A DNA stretch of 64,000 bases from Flectobacillus major DSM 103 (GTDB lineage Bacteria; Bacteroidota; Bacteroidia; Cytophagales; Spirosomataceae). Position 1 is the first letter of the stretch. Each line of letters begins with the position of its first letter. The position numbers and the translations under genes were made by a program. The notes under the pieces were generated by a model. The model was not told the origin of the DNA and made no database searches. It saw only the letters and a program-made list of their open reading frames with translations. This document shows positions 7,856 to 16,037 of this stretch, in pieces. The stretch spans positions 2,773,001 through 2,837,000 of the forward strand of contig NZ_KE386491.1 of NCBI RefSeq assembly GCF_000427405.1, written 5' to 3'.

Positions 7856-9028
7856 ATGAAAAAGATAGTATTTTGTGTATCCATTTTTGGCCTAGGCTTG
7901 TTAGCAAGTTGCTCAGAACAATTGGCTATTCAGCAGCCCGCCGACGCTTCGGCCACGACTGTACCTTCGGCCGTTAAAACTACCGTTTTGCGGGAATTTC
8001 CGCAGGCAACACAGGTAAGTTATTCGGCATTAGACAACAATAAAGTATATGGTGTAGACCTAAAAATAAGTAATACCACCGTAGAACTGACCGTTTCGGC
8101 TAATGGAGCTGTACTAAGTAGCTTCAAGGTATCGGACGACAGTACAAAAATTATTTTGCCAGTCGCTGCCAAAACGTATTTATCAACCAACTACAGTGGA
8201 TATCAATTAGAGCGTCTGGGGCAAGGAACAGATGCTGACGGTAATACTTTATACAAAGTACTGATTGAATACAACAACCAAAAAATCACGGTGGTATTTG
8301 ATACCAATGGTGTTTTTGTAGCTGAATTTAAAGAACCTCAAAGAGCTGGTAATCATAAAGGGAAGGAGCGAAAGTTTTATCAGAGTACATACGACGACCT
8401 GCCCACTACCATCAAAGACCAACTGACAGGTTATACTTTCCTAAAAGCAGCCGTCAATGCCGATTCTACGAGTAATAAATATTATTTTGTATTGGCTCAA
8501 AAAGACAGTGTTTACTACGAATTTTCGTTCGACAATGCTGGAAAACTTCTTAAAACCAATACTTATACAGCTGAGGTTCGAAAAATAGAAGACAAATCGT
8601 TGAAGCAAGCTGATTTGCCTACTACAATTGCTACTTACATTCAAACTAATTATGCTGGCTGGAAATACGAAAAAGGAACTGTTATTAGCAAAAATGGAGT
8701 AGTTGATTCTTATTATATTTTGTTATCGAACAACAAAAAGCAAGTAACTCTGGTATTTGATACCAATGGGCAGTTGCTAAAAAGTAGCGAACTAGAACTT
8801 AAATTACCCAAATTTGAAGATGTTACAATAACGCTCGACCAACTACCCGACGCTATCAAAACATACCTAACCACTACTTACACTGGCTGGACACTCGACA
8901 AAGCAGTTGTATATCAGGTAAATAGTGTTGCCGAAGCGTATTATGTACATATCAAAGTAGATAATACCAAATACCATGTGTATTTTGACAAAGACGGCAA
9001 GTTTTTATGGGCAAGGAAAGGAGAGTGA
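7856..9028 (+). CDS. Lipoprotein with about five PepSY-like repeats
   Basis: A 390-residue surface or periplasmic lipoprotein. The lipobox LLASC puts the lipidated Cys at residue 19. The mature part is a chain of about five similar units of 60-75 residues. Each begins with a LP-x-x-(I/V/A)-K-T-Y-L helix (for example DLPTTIATYIQTNYAGW, QLPDAIKTYLTTTYTGW), continues through a short strand, and ends in an aromatic-rich strand pair with V.FDTNG or YFDKDGK. This matches the PepSY-like (DUF2874-type) domains found in Bacteroidota lipoproteins; their function is not established, and binding of a peptide or of another envelope protein is only a guess. A GAGTG-rich inverted repeat starts at the stop codon. 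Confidence 0.82.
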   Translation: MKKIVFCVSIFGLGLLASCSEQLAIQQPADASATTVPSAVKTTVLREFPQATQVSYSALDNNKVYGVDLKISNTTVELTVSANGAVLSSFKVSDDSTKIILPVAAKTYLSTNYSGYQLERLGQGTDADGNTLYKVLIEYNNQKITVVFDTNGVFVAEFKEPQRAGNHKGKERKFYQSTYDDLPTTIKDQLTGYTFLKAAVNADSTSNKYYFVLAQKDSVYYEFSFDNAGKLLKTNTYTAEVRKIEDKSLKQADLPTTIATYIQTNYAGWKYEKGTVISKNGVVDSYYILLSNNKKQVTLVFDTNGQLLKSSELELKLPKFEDVTITLDQLPDAIKTYLTTTYTGWTLDKAVVYQVNSVAEAYYVHIKVDNTKYHVYFDKDGKFLWARKGE

Positions 9029-9208
9029 GTTTGTTATTGAGTGGGTGTTAATTGAGTGAATTACAACTGAATGAGTATTTGTAGGCGAGAAGGTAAACCA
9101 TTATTTATCAAAATTAATTTGACCTAATTATGCACTAGTTCTTAGGTACGATTCTCTAACTAACTTACTTATTCACAACCCTCTCAATCACTAATTCACT
9201 CAATAAAT
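9029..9208. repeat. GAGTG-rich inverted-repeat element, copy A
   Basis: The left end directly after the lipoprotein stop reads TTATTGAGTGGGTGTTAATT and continues with TGAGTGAATTA. The right end, read on the other strand, gives TTATTGAGTGAATTAGTGA, then GTTGTGAATAAGTAAG. The arms are imperfectly complementary and about 100 bases apart. The same words recur at 36490-36620 and at 63978-64000, each time beginning just after a stop codon. No reading frame lies inside. Confidence 0.55.
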
Positions 9209-9219
9209 AAGTACCTAAA

Positions 9220-10530
9220 ATGATTGACATTAAAAGATATTGGATAGCAGTAATATTGCTGGTCGGGCTTTTGAGTGCTTGTGATGAAATCAAGGACGAT
9301 ATAAAGCCTGTTGTACCAACAAACAATACTGCTATGCTTTGGGATAACCGAACACTTTATACTACACCCAACAATATGGGAATAATTAGTGTAAAAGATT
9401 TCTTGAAAAATGCCATAGGAAATGCGCTAAAAATAGAGAAAAATGGCACTTTCGGAAAGGCTTATTTTTCGGCAAATGGCAATTTTATTATTTATTTTCC
9501 AGATTCTACAGTTTCGGAGGCAACGGATTTGTTGGTTTTTAAGGTCATGAATGTAGATACCAAGAAAGAAAAGAAAGATAGTGTTTGGGTAAAAATTGTG
9601 AGTAATACCGAGCGAATACCCTGTAATGCTGGCGTAGTTCCAGATTTTTTTCAGGTAAACAACAACGGACAAGTTCATATACTAGATGTCCTGCATAACG
9701 ACCGCTATTGTAATGCCATCTTAGATTCGGCAAGCTTGCAGATTACCCAAGCACCGCTTAAAGGAATAGCCCAAATACAAAATAATAAAATTGTGTATCT
9801 GCCCCCCAAAGACTACGATGGCATAGATATATTGTTCTATAAAGTGTGTTCGGGTGGGTCAACGCCCGTGTGTATGACAGCCGCTATAAAGTTGGATATT
9901 CATGGAGCTACGGTTCGGCCTTGTTATCCGTATTTGTTACCCAACTATTATTTAATAGCCAAAAACAGAGTCGAAAAAGCGGTATTAGATGTCTTGGCCA
10001 ACGACAACCTGTGTACTGTTTATAAACCTCAAAGTTTGCAAATAAGCAAAAAGCCCCAATACGGGACAGCCACTATTTCGTCCGACTTTAAGGTAGAATA
10101 CAAAATACAAACTACCCTATTGCCAGCCAATCTAAACGACGTAGAAGATGGCTTTGAATATACCCTAACCGACTCAACAGGTAAAGTGTCTGAGCCTGTA
10201 TGGGTAAAAATTAGCTTGTTACAACCTATTTCTTGCGACGAGACGTTTGACAATGGTGTCATGGAAGTATCTGAGAGCAAGGTTCAATACAATGATTTTG
10301 AAATACCGTACTATTTGTACCTATCGTTGTGTACCCAAGTAAGCGAAGTAAGCATTGTGTCGCAGGGAACACACGGAATAGCCAAAGTAGTCGGTAAAAA
10401 AATATATTTCCAAATAAAAAGTGACGATAAAGATAAAGGGAAAGACAGAGACGATGAATTTAAAATTCAGGTAATTACCACCAATGGAAAAACCCTCAAA
10501 GCCAATTTTAAGGTGAAAATCAAAAAATAG
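9220..10530 (+). CDS. Lipoprotein with repeated Ig-like / cadherin-like domains
   Basis: A 436-residue lipoprotein with lipobox LLSAC (Cys21). The body has about four beta-rich units of 95-105 residues. The linker VLDVLHND or VLDVLANDN (near residues 155 and 250), followed by a short Cys-containing loop and SLQI, is the signature of the Ig-like domains often annotated VCBS, Big_9 or cadherin-like in surface adhesins. The cysteines recur at the same place in each unit (CN, CT, CT), so they may pair. It follows the PepSY-like lipoprotein gene after a repeat element. A role as a structural or adhesive surface protein is inferred; I do not recognise a specific function. Confidence 0.75.
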   Translation: MIDIKRYWIAVILLVGLLSACDEIKDDIKPVVPTNNTAMLWDNRTLYTTPNNMGIISVKDFLKNAIGNALKIEKNGTFGKAYFSANGNFIIYFPDSTVSEATDLLVFKVMNVDTKKEKKDSVWVKIVSNTERIPCNAGVVPDFFQVNNNGQVHILDVLHNDRYCNAILDSASLQITQAPLKGIAQIQNNKIVYLPPKDYDGIDILFYKVCSGGSTPVCMTAAIKLDIHGATVRPCYPYLLPNYYLIAKNRVEKAVLDVLANDNLCTVYKPQSLQISKKPQYGTATISSDFKVEYKIQTTLLPANLNDVEDGFEYTLTDSTGKVSEPVWVKISLLQPISCDETFDNGVMEVSESKVQYNDFEIPYYLYLSLCTQVSEVSIVSQGTHGIAKVVGKKIYFQIKSDDKDKGKDRDDEFKIQVITTNGKTLKANFKVKIKK

Positions 10531-10571
10531 TCATTTGGATTCGTAAACAATTATACAAGTGGTTTGAAGTT

Positions 10572-10602
10572 AAAGGCTTTCCCGAATTTCGGGAGAGTCT
10601 TT
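10572..10602 (+). terminator. Stem-loop terminator after the Ig-like lipoprotein
   Basis: A 14-bp stem (10572-10585 with 10589-10602, two G-T wobble pairs) closed by a 3-base loop, 41 bases after the stop codon at 10530. A mixed T-rich stretch follows. Confidence 0.7.
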
Positions 10603-10640
10603 CTTGTGAAATTGTGTATAAAAAGCTAATTGCCAACTGA

Positions 10641-11195
10641 ATGATAAATGAACAGGAGTTAGTTAGAGCCTGCCAGCGTAATGATAGAAAAGCCCAAACT
10701 GCCTTTTACAATATGTACAAAGGTAAGCTTATGGGTGTATGTCGCCGTTATGCACGTAGTAAAGAGGAAGCCGAAGATATTTATCAAGAAGCATTTGTCA
10801 AGATTTTCAACAATATAAAGTCACTCGAAAAACCCGAAGCCGTAGGGGCTTGGGTGCGTAAAACCGTTATTCACACAGCCATAAATTTTTATCATTCAAA
10901 TTTAAAATTTCAACAAAATACAGATTATGAAGCAGTTGTACTAAGCAATGATGATTACCCTAATATTCTAGCAGCACTTTCCAATGAAGATTTGCTAGCT
11001 CTTATTCACCAACTTCCCGACGGCTATCGGATGGTTTTTAACCTGTATGTAATAGATGGGTACAATCATGTCGAAATAGGCAATATGCTGGGAATTAGTG
11101 AAAATACATCCAAATCACAACTGTCTCGTGCAAAAGAATTATTGCGAAAGCAATTAAAAAAACTGGGAATTGTCAGCTATGAACGTATCCAATAA
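10641..11195 (+). CDS. ECF-type RNA polymerase sigma factor
   Basis: A 184-residue sigma-70 family protein with only regions 2 and 4, as in ECF sigma factors. Region 2 spans about residues 10-80 (RRYARSKEEAEDIYQEAF is the core-binding/-10 segment). Region 4 covers about residues 120-175 (YNHVEIGNMLGISENTSKSQ is the helix-turn-helix that reads the -35 element). It overlaps by 17 bases the gene for a membrane protein whose N-terminus looks like an anti-sigma segment, so the two are probably translationally coupled. The target promoters are unknown. Its own promoter is not obvious; the gene starts 38 bases after the preceding terminator. Confidence 0.92.
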   Translation: MINEQELVRACQRNDRKAQTAFYNMYKGKLMGVCRRYARSKEEAEDIYQEAFVKIFNNIKSLEKPEAVGAWVRKTVIHTAINFYHSNLKFQQNTDYEAVVLSNDDYPNILAALSNEDLLALIHQLPDGYRMVFNLYVIDGYNHVEIGNMLGISENTSKSQLSRAKELLRKQLKKLGIVSYERIQ

Positions 11196-12522
11196 TGACG
11201 AAAAAGACCCTTTAGAGGATTTTTTTAATGACCGATTTCAAGATTTCGAGTCGGACGTTGACGATATGCTTTGGGCAAAGATAGCTCCTGAGCTACCTTT
11301 ACCTTCTTTTATCAAACTCATTTCGTGGCAACTTATTTCAGTTGCTGCCTTGGTGCTGTTTGTAATGGGCTTATTGTGGCTTGATCCAACAGAATATGAA
11401 AAAAATACATTGACTTCAATAGCAACTATCTTTTCTCCCCAAAAATATAATCCAAAACACATATTGGCAACTCCTTCAAGCCAACTCAATGGCTCAACGA
11501 TAGCCTCACCAAACACAAAAGAAACACTCGACCCAAGCAGTAAGCAATATCAAATCGCTGATGGTGTTACAGAAAACTCGGGTATTCGTTTAGCAGAAAA
11601 ACAGGCGTTTGCTACTAGCTCAAAAAGAGAGATAGCAAAATATTTTGCCAAAAGGACAGCAACAAATAAGCAATCATCTGAGCGTTTGCCAAACAGTACG
11701 ACAACCAAGCAAGGGCTAGGAATAGGTATTGTACAAGATAAACCAAGTGCTACAACGACCTTGCCTGAGTACAATCTCATGTCTACCGACAAACCATCGG
11801 AAGATTATTTAACCTTGCTCAACAAAAAAGATTTTAGTGATTTAGCGGTACGCTTTAATAAAGCCAAAATAAAGGCTAGCCAACGCAAAACCGTAAGGTA
11901 TTTTAAAGAAAGTAAACCTGTATCGTTTTATATGAGTGCTATGCCATTGGTTAATTATTATACTATTACACCCAATAGTGGCGACAACAATTATATTCAT
12001 GATATAGTAGTAAATGACGATGCTGGCCGTATAGGTGTGTATTTGCAGGCTGGGCTTATGTTTACGCTAAGCCAAAAACTAAAGTTAAAAACGGGTTTAT
12101 CATATACCAAATCGAGCCAAAGTTTTAGTTATCAGGTACGTACCGACTCGCTGGTGATCAAGCCAAGCGACAGCCAAGTAGCTGATGTAGCATTTGCCGA
12201 AATCAACAAAGTTTATGCTACTTCTACGCACTATTTAGGAACTCGCTTTGATTTGCAGTACACTTTCCTCAAAGGCGAGGCACTAAGCCACCACCTAAGC
12301 TTGGGAATGGAAGGAAATATGCAGCTCAATGGCAAAAACAAAATTAATAGCTTCTTGAATATAGGCTATGGTGTTAGCCGCCAAATAGGAGACAACGCCT
12401 ATTTATTTATAGAGCCAACATTGAGTTTTGCCCTCAATAACCATACCGACGAAAGTTCGCTCTTGCTGGTTCGTCCTAATAAAATTGGGTTTAATATTGG
12501 TATGCACTTCAAAATAAAATAG
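11179..12522 (+). CDS. Membrane-anchored anti-sigma-like protein with C-terminal outer-membrane beta-barrel
   Basis: A 447-residue protein with an unusual order of parts. Residues 1-43 are acidic and probably cytoplasmic (DPLEDFFNDRFQDFESDVDD, then LWAKIAPELP), like the sigma-binding ends of Bacteroidota anti-sigma proteins. One transmembrane helix follows at about 45-65. Residues 70-235 form a low-complexity Ser/Thr/Lys/Gln linker that could cross the periplasm. The last 200 residues are amphipathic beta-strands (GVYLQAGLMFTLSQKLKL, HLSLGMEGNMQLNGK) and the protein ends in FNIGMHFKIK, as outer-membrane barrels do. I use the ATG at 11179; the TTG at 11170 is weaker. It overlaps the ECF sigma gene, so it is probably that factor's regulator. 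Function is inferred from layout. Confidence 0.7.
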   Translation: MNVSNNDEKDPLEDFFNDRFQDFESDVDDMLWAKIAPELPLPSFIKLISWQLISVAALVLFVMGLLWLDPTEYEKNTLTSIATIFSPQKYNPKHILATPSSQLNGSTIASPNTKETLDPSSKQYQIADGVTENSGIRLAEKQAFATSSKREIAKYFAKRTATNKQSSERLPNSTTTKQGLGIGIVQDKPSATTTLPEYNLMSTDKPSEDYLTLLNKKDFSDLAVRFNKAKIKASQRKTVRYFKESKPVSFYMSAMPLVNYYTITPNSGDNNYIHDIVVNDDAGRIGVYLQAGLMFTLSQKLKLKTGLSYTKSSQSFSYQVRTDSLVIKPSDSQVADVAFAEINKVYATSTHYLGTRFDLQYTFLKGEALSHHLSLGMEGNMQLNGKNKINSFLNIGYGVSRQIGDNAYLFIEPTLSFALNNHTDESSLLLVRPNKIGFNIGMHFKIK

Positions 12523-12547
12523 TGGTTAGGCACTGATTTAGCATATC

Positions 12548-13036
12548 TTATTCAAATCGTAATCTGGTAATAATATTCTTGAGATAACCTATCTCACCCA
12601 AATGTTGGTACTCGTGGAGAAAAAAAGTACTCAATTGTTCTTCAACCGTAACACCCACAAAAGGCAAATTAAATGGACTTACAGAAGCCAGATGTTGGGG
12701 CGATGCTTGCGATAATAGCACTAATAGTTGCTCGCCTCTTTGGCTAAAAGCATTCAATAGCTCTTCTAAAGGTGGAAATACCTCGTTAGGTTGTAAAGGT
12801 GTTTTAGGAGCAAAAATGACCTTTTCGTTGCTAAATAAGCTCAACTTTTCATCGGGATTGAGCAGCTTAATAAGTGTATTTCTAACAAAAGCGATATGCC
12901 CCAACTCCCATGCTAAATGATTGACTTTGCTGTAAGGTCGGAAAAACAATTCTTCTGGAGATACATCCTGATAAATTTTAGCAACTTTCGCATTGTTATT
13001 GCTAAGCCCCTTTTGTATAAATTGTATAAAGTCCAT
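12548..13036 (-). CDS. DinB-family protein
   Basis: A 162-residue protein of the DinB/YfiT-like four-helix bundle family. Conserved helix ends with His are seen: NHLAWELGHIAFVRN near residue 45 and FFLHEYQHLGEIGYLK near the C-terminus; together they form the usual metal-binding His triad. Known relatives include thiol S-transferases and uncharacterised damage-inducible proteins, so a specific reaction cannot be named. The ATG at 13036 is chosen over a TTG at 13042. A striking 26-bp dyad lies 14 bases upstream. A second DinB gene lies further upstream on the same strand, 76 bases away; the two are only distantly similar. Confidence 0.82.
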   Translation of the reverse strand: MDFIQFIQKGLSNNNAKVAKIYQDVSPEELFFRPYSKVNHLAWELGHIAFVRNTLIKLLNPDEKLSLFSNEKVIFAPKTPLQPNEVFPPLEELLNAFSQRGEQLLVLLSQASPQHLASVSPFNLPFVGVTVEEQLSTFFLHEYQHLGEIGYLKNIITRLRFE

Positions 13037-13049
13037 AATCAAATTTTTA

Positions 13050-13075
13050 TTTTATCAAACGATTGTTTGATAAAA
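13050..13075. promoter_or_regulatory. Perfect 11-bp dyad upstream of a DinB gene (operator or hairpin)
   Basis: Arms TTTTATCAAAC (13050-13060) and GTTTGATAAAA (13065-13075) are perfectly complementary around a 4-base centre GATT. The dyad begins 14 bases before the ATG at 13036. The inner CAAACGATTGTTTG resembles operators of TetR-family repressors. It could also be a hairpin ending the transcript of the upstream DinB gene, but no T-run follows. Confidence 0.5.
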
Positions 13076-13112
13076 ATGCCTAAATAAAATGACTTCTACA
13101 ATACTTTGTAAC

Positions 13113-13580
13113 TTAAATATTTAGACCCATTTGCCGAAGGTGATGGTCTAAATGTTGAATATAGTCGTAAGCCACCAATTCAAGCGACACCAAATCCTTC
13201 TCTTTGTTTTTAGGAATAGCATTTTTGCCCCAATTAGTCAAAACACCATACTTTTCGGTAGGAAGTTTGTTGAGTACCTGAGCAAAATGCTTGTTGAGTA
13301 AAACCCATAATAGCATAAGATTTTGGCTATCATAATGCTGATAGTCTGCTGCCTGTACCCAATGATTTTGCTGATACACAATATGAGCTTCAGCCTGATA
13401 CTGCCCAACGATTAAACGGCGAATATTCGTTTGTGCAGAGTCGACCAAATGCCCTAGTACTTCTTTGATACTCCACTTTTCGGGAGAAGCTTTGGCCCGA
13501 CGTTGTTCTTCTGAGAGTTGTTCCCAAAAAGCTTGAACCAGTATAATTCTATCGTAGAGTTTATGAATAACGTCTTGCAT
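13113..13580 (-). CDS. DinB-family protein
   Basis: A 155-residue DinB_2-type four-helix protein. WSIKEVLGHLVDSAQTN near residue 37 and YDYIQHLDHHLRQM near the C-terminus hold the His residues that bind metal in this family. The segment QNHWVQAADYQHYD is typical of the DinB_2 branch linked to bacillithiol or other thiol transferases. The ATG at 13580 is the only sensible start. The other DinB gene lies downstream on the same strand after a dyad. The substrate is unknown. Confidence 0.82.
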   Translation of the reverse strand: MQDVIHKLYDRIILVQAFWEQLSEEQRRAKASPEKWSIKEVLGHLVDSAQTNIRRLIVGQYQAEAHIVYQQNHWVQAADYQHYDSQNLMLLWVLLNKHFAQVLNKLPTEKYGVLTNWGKNAIPKNKEKDLVSLELVAYDYIQHLDHHLRQMGLNI

Positions 13581-13605
13581 ATTGCTGATGAGTTATAACT
13601 AATTT

Positions 13606-13698
13606 CCTGATTACTGAACCATGTAATTATTTAGTAATAAAAAAGAGAAAATGGATTCGTAAAAGTCTTTTCTCTAGTATCATTATTCAGTAATCAGG
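13606..13698. repeat. Nested inverted repeats between DinB and aldo-keto reductase genes
   Basis: Outer perfect 13-bp arms CCTGATTACTGAA (13606-13618) and TTCAGTAATCAGG (13686-13698) enclose an inner 8-bp pair AGAGAAAA (13644-13651) and TTTTCTCT (13668-13675). The element lies just past the stop of the minus-strand aldo-keto reductase at 13734, so it may form a long 3' hairpin on that transcript. It could also be a small mobile-repeat remnant. Confidence 0.45.
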
Positions 13699-13733
13699 GC
13701 GGCTTCGTATTGTATATACTTTCTAAATATTTC

Positions 13734-14720
13734 TTACAAAATTTCCTCAATCAAAAGTAACTCTTCTGTCGAGAAAAGAAGATTATCCAAGCATTTAAGC
13801 GAATCCTGTAGTTGTTCTGTACGGCTAGCACCTATCAATACCGATGTTATACGTTTGTCTTTCAAAATCCAAGACAAGGCCATTTGAGCCAATGTTTGTC
13901 CACGCTCAAGAGCCAGTGTATTAAGTTGCTGAATTTTGGCTAAAGTTTCGTCTGTAATAGCTGTTTTTTGTAAAAAACCATGAATTTTTGCCGCACGAGA
14001 GTCGTCGGGAACACCCTTGAGGTATTTGTCAGTTAAAAGCCCCTGAGCTAAAGGAGAAAAAGGAATACATCCAATTCCCTCATTTTCAAGCACATCTAAA
14101 AGCCCTCCTTCTACCCAACGCTCAAACATCGAATATTTGGGTTGATGAATAACACAAGGAGTACCCAACTTCTTCAAGATTTGGGCAGCCTTGGCTGTAT
14201 CCTCAGCTCCATAGTTAGAAATCCCAGCATACAAAGCCTTTCCTTGGCGTACAATCAAATCCAACGCCGCCATGGTTTCCTCCAAAGGGGTTTCGGGGTC
14301 GGGACGGTGATGGTAGAAAATATCCACATAGTCAAGTCCCATTCTTTTCAAACTTTGGTCAAGACTCGATACCAAATATTTTTTTGACCCCCAATCGCCA
14401 TAAGGGCCTTCCCACATGGTATAGCCAGCCTTGGTAGAGATAATCAATTCGTCACGATAAAGAGCAAAATCTTTTTTCAACAAAATACCAAAGTTTTCTT
14501 CTGCCGAGCCTGGCGGTGGCCCATAATTATTGGCCAAATCAAAATGCGTAATACCGCTATCAAAGGCCAAACGAAGAATTTTACGGTAATTTTCAAAGAC
14601 ATCTACACCGCCAAAATTATGCCATAAGCCAAGCGATACAGCTGGTAATTTCAAACCACTTTTTCCACAACGGCGATATTCCATCTGTTGGTATCGTGTT
14701 GGATTTGCTAAATATGTCAT
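13734..14720 (-). CDS. Aldo/keto reductase, YghZ-like
   Basis: A 328-residue NADPH-dependent aldo/keto reductase of the YghZ (L-glyceraldehyde 3-phosphate reductase) branch. The catalytic tetrad can be read as Asp and Tyr in HFDLANNYGPPPGSAE, Lys in ISTKAGY, and His in IFYHHRPDP. MEYRRCGKSGLKLPAVSLGLW at the start (here the first 20 residues of a 21-residue motif count as diagnostic) and SVLIGASRTEQL near the end, which binds the cofactor phosphate, are typical of the family. It is 30 bases downstream of a Gfo/Idh/MocA oxidoreductase gene on the same strand, so the two form an operon, perhaps in sugar or sugar-acid metabolism. The in vivo substrate cannot be told. Confidence 0.88.
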   Translation of the reverse strand: MTYLANPTRYQQMEYRRCGKSGLKLPAVSLGLWHNFGGVDVFENYRKILRLAFDSGITHFDLANNYGPPPGSAEENFGILLKKDFALYRDELIISTKAGYTMWEGPYGDWGSKKYLVSSLDQSLKRMGLDYVDIFYHHRPDPETPLEETMAALDLIVRQGKALYAGISNYGAEDTAKAAQILKKLGTPCVIHQPKYSMFERWVEGGLLDVLENEGIGCIPFSPLAQGLLTDKYLKGVPDDSRAAKIHGFLQKTAITDETLAKIQQLNTLALERGQTLAQMALSWILKDKRITSVLIGASRTEQLQDSLKCLDNLLFSTEELLLIEEIL

Positions 14721-14750
14721 TGCTTTTTTTATATAAAGAACGTACCTATA

Positions 14751-15755
14751 CTACACTTCTTGAGGGTATTTGAGTCCAATCTGAGCCCTAATTTCGTCCA
14801 TCAGCTCCATTAGTTCTAAACTAAACTGTAGAGGTAATTTATCGTTTTCAATACGACCTTCGGCCAAGCAGCGTTGTACATCGGAAGCCTCATAGCCATA
14901 CCCCCAACCATTACGTTCTGTAGCAAAAACCTGTGGTTCTTCGCCATCGAGGGTTAATGTAAAGCCATGTGTTTCATGGAAACGACCATGAATATAGATT
15001 TTACCCTTCGAGCCATAAATCGTACATGTGGTATCTGTTTGAGCAGCCAATGTTGAAAATAACGAAGCTGTAGCACCATTTGGAAACGTCAAAGCCACCG
15101 AAACATTCATATCTACCCCTGTTGGAGCCATCACTCCTACCGCTTTTACCTGTGTTGGTTTGCCCAGTAAAAGTTTACTAATGAACAAAGGATAAATTCC
15201 GATGTCCATCAGCGAACCACCCGTAAGAGCAGGATTGAAAAGGCGACCCTCTGGATTTATGTCGGCCAAAAAACCAAAATCAGCTACAATATGTACGATT
15301 TGGCCAATAGTACCAGCTTTAATAATATCTTCTATTTGATTGATAGCAGGATGAAAGCGAGTCCAAATAGCCTCCATCAAAAAAACCTTTTTCTCTTGCG
15401 ATTTTTGAATCATGCTTGTTACCATCGAAGTGTTGATAGCAAAAGCTTTTTCACAAAGAACAGGTACACCCGCCTCAAGGCACATGAGGGTATTTTCGCA
15501 GTGTTGGGCATGTGGTGTTGCAATATATATTACATCAACCAAGCCACTTTGAGCTAGTTGTTCGTAACTCCCAAAAGCATGAGGACAATGATAAGGCTGT
15601 CCAAAAGCTTGGGCTTTTTCCAAGCTTCTAGAGGCTACCGCATTGAGTTTGGCATTAGGAACATTCATTAAATCGTCGGCAAATTTTTCAGCAATTTTTC
15701 CACAGCCTATAATGCCCCAACGAGTTGGAGGTACTTGATTGTTTTCAGTTTCCAC
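14751..15755 (-). CDS. Gfo/Idh/MocA-family oxidoreductase
   Basis: A 334-residue NAD(P)-dependent oxidoreductase. The Rossmann motif GIIGCGKIAEKFADDL is near residue 14, followed by AVASRSLEKAQAFG and VDVIYIATPHAQH, and the family hallmark CEKAFAIN holds the catalytic Lys. TGGSLMDIGIYPLFISKLLLG marks the second domain. Members act on sugars, inositols or trans-dihydrodiols; relatives of this branch are often annotated as 1,5-anhydrofructose or dihydrodiol dehydrogenase-like. The start is a GTG at 15755, since no ATG lies before the Rossmann motif. It is the first gene of an operon with the YghZ-like reductase. Confidence 0.88.
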   Translation of the reverse strand: METENNQVPPTRWGIIGCGKIAEKFADDLMNVPNAKLNAVASRSLEKAQAFGQPYHCPHAFGSYEQLAQSGLVDVIYIATPHAQHCENTLMCLEAGVPVLCEKAFAINTSMVTSMIQKSQEKKVFLMEAIWTRFHPAINQIEDIIKAGTIGQIVHIVADFGFLADINPEGRLFNPALTGGSLMDIGIYPLFISKLLLGKPTQVKAVGVMAPTGVDMNVSVALTFPNGATASLFSTLAAQTDTTCTIYGSKGKIYIHGRFHETHGFTLTLDGEEPQVFATERNGWGYGYEASDVQRCLAEGRIENDKLPLQFSLELMELMDEIRAQIGLKYPQEV

Positions 15756-15839
15756 AGTTAAGTAATTTTTATATTGAGATAAATAAAAGGATATTTTGGA
15801 GGTATTTCCCCCAAATGGTTTTCAAAAATACATAAAAAA

Positions 15840-15880
15840 AACAAGCCCTTACAAGGTTTTATTCTTGGAAAGGGCTTGTT
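15840..15880 (-). terminator. Intrinsic terminator downstream of serC
   Basis: An 11-bp perfect stem, AACAAGCCCTT (15840-15850) with 15870-15880, with a further 4-bp pairing inside the loop. On the minus strand a T-run follows (A-run at 15834-15839 on the plus strand). It lies about 160 bases past the serC stop codon. Confidence 0.75.
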
Positions 15881-16037
15881 GATGTTCTTTGAACTTTTAT
15901 AATTATAGAGAACCTTAATGAATCTCTAAAAGCAATTATGATACCGAGCGGTATGTTTCTGATTTCAAACTTATTTTATACACCCACCCCCAAATACGCT
16001 TAAATAGTTTTGTTAGTATAAAATAAGGTCTTTATTA

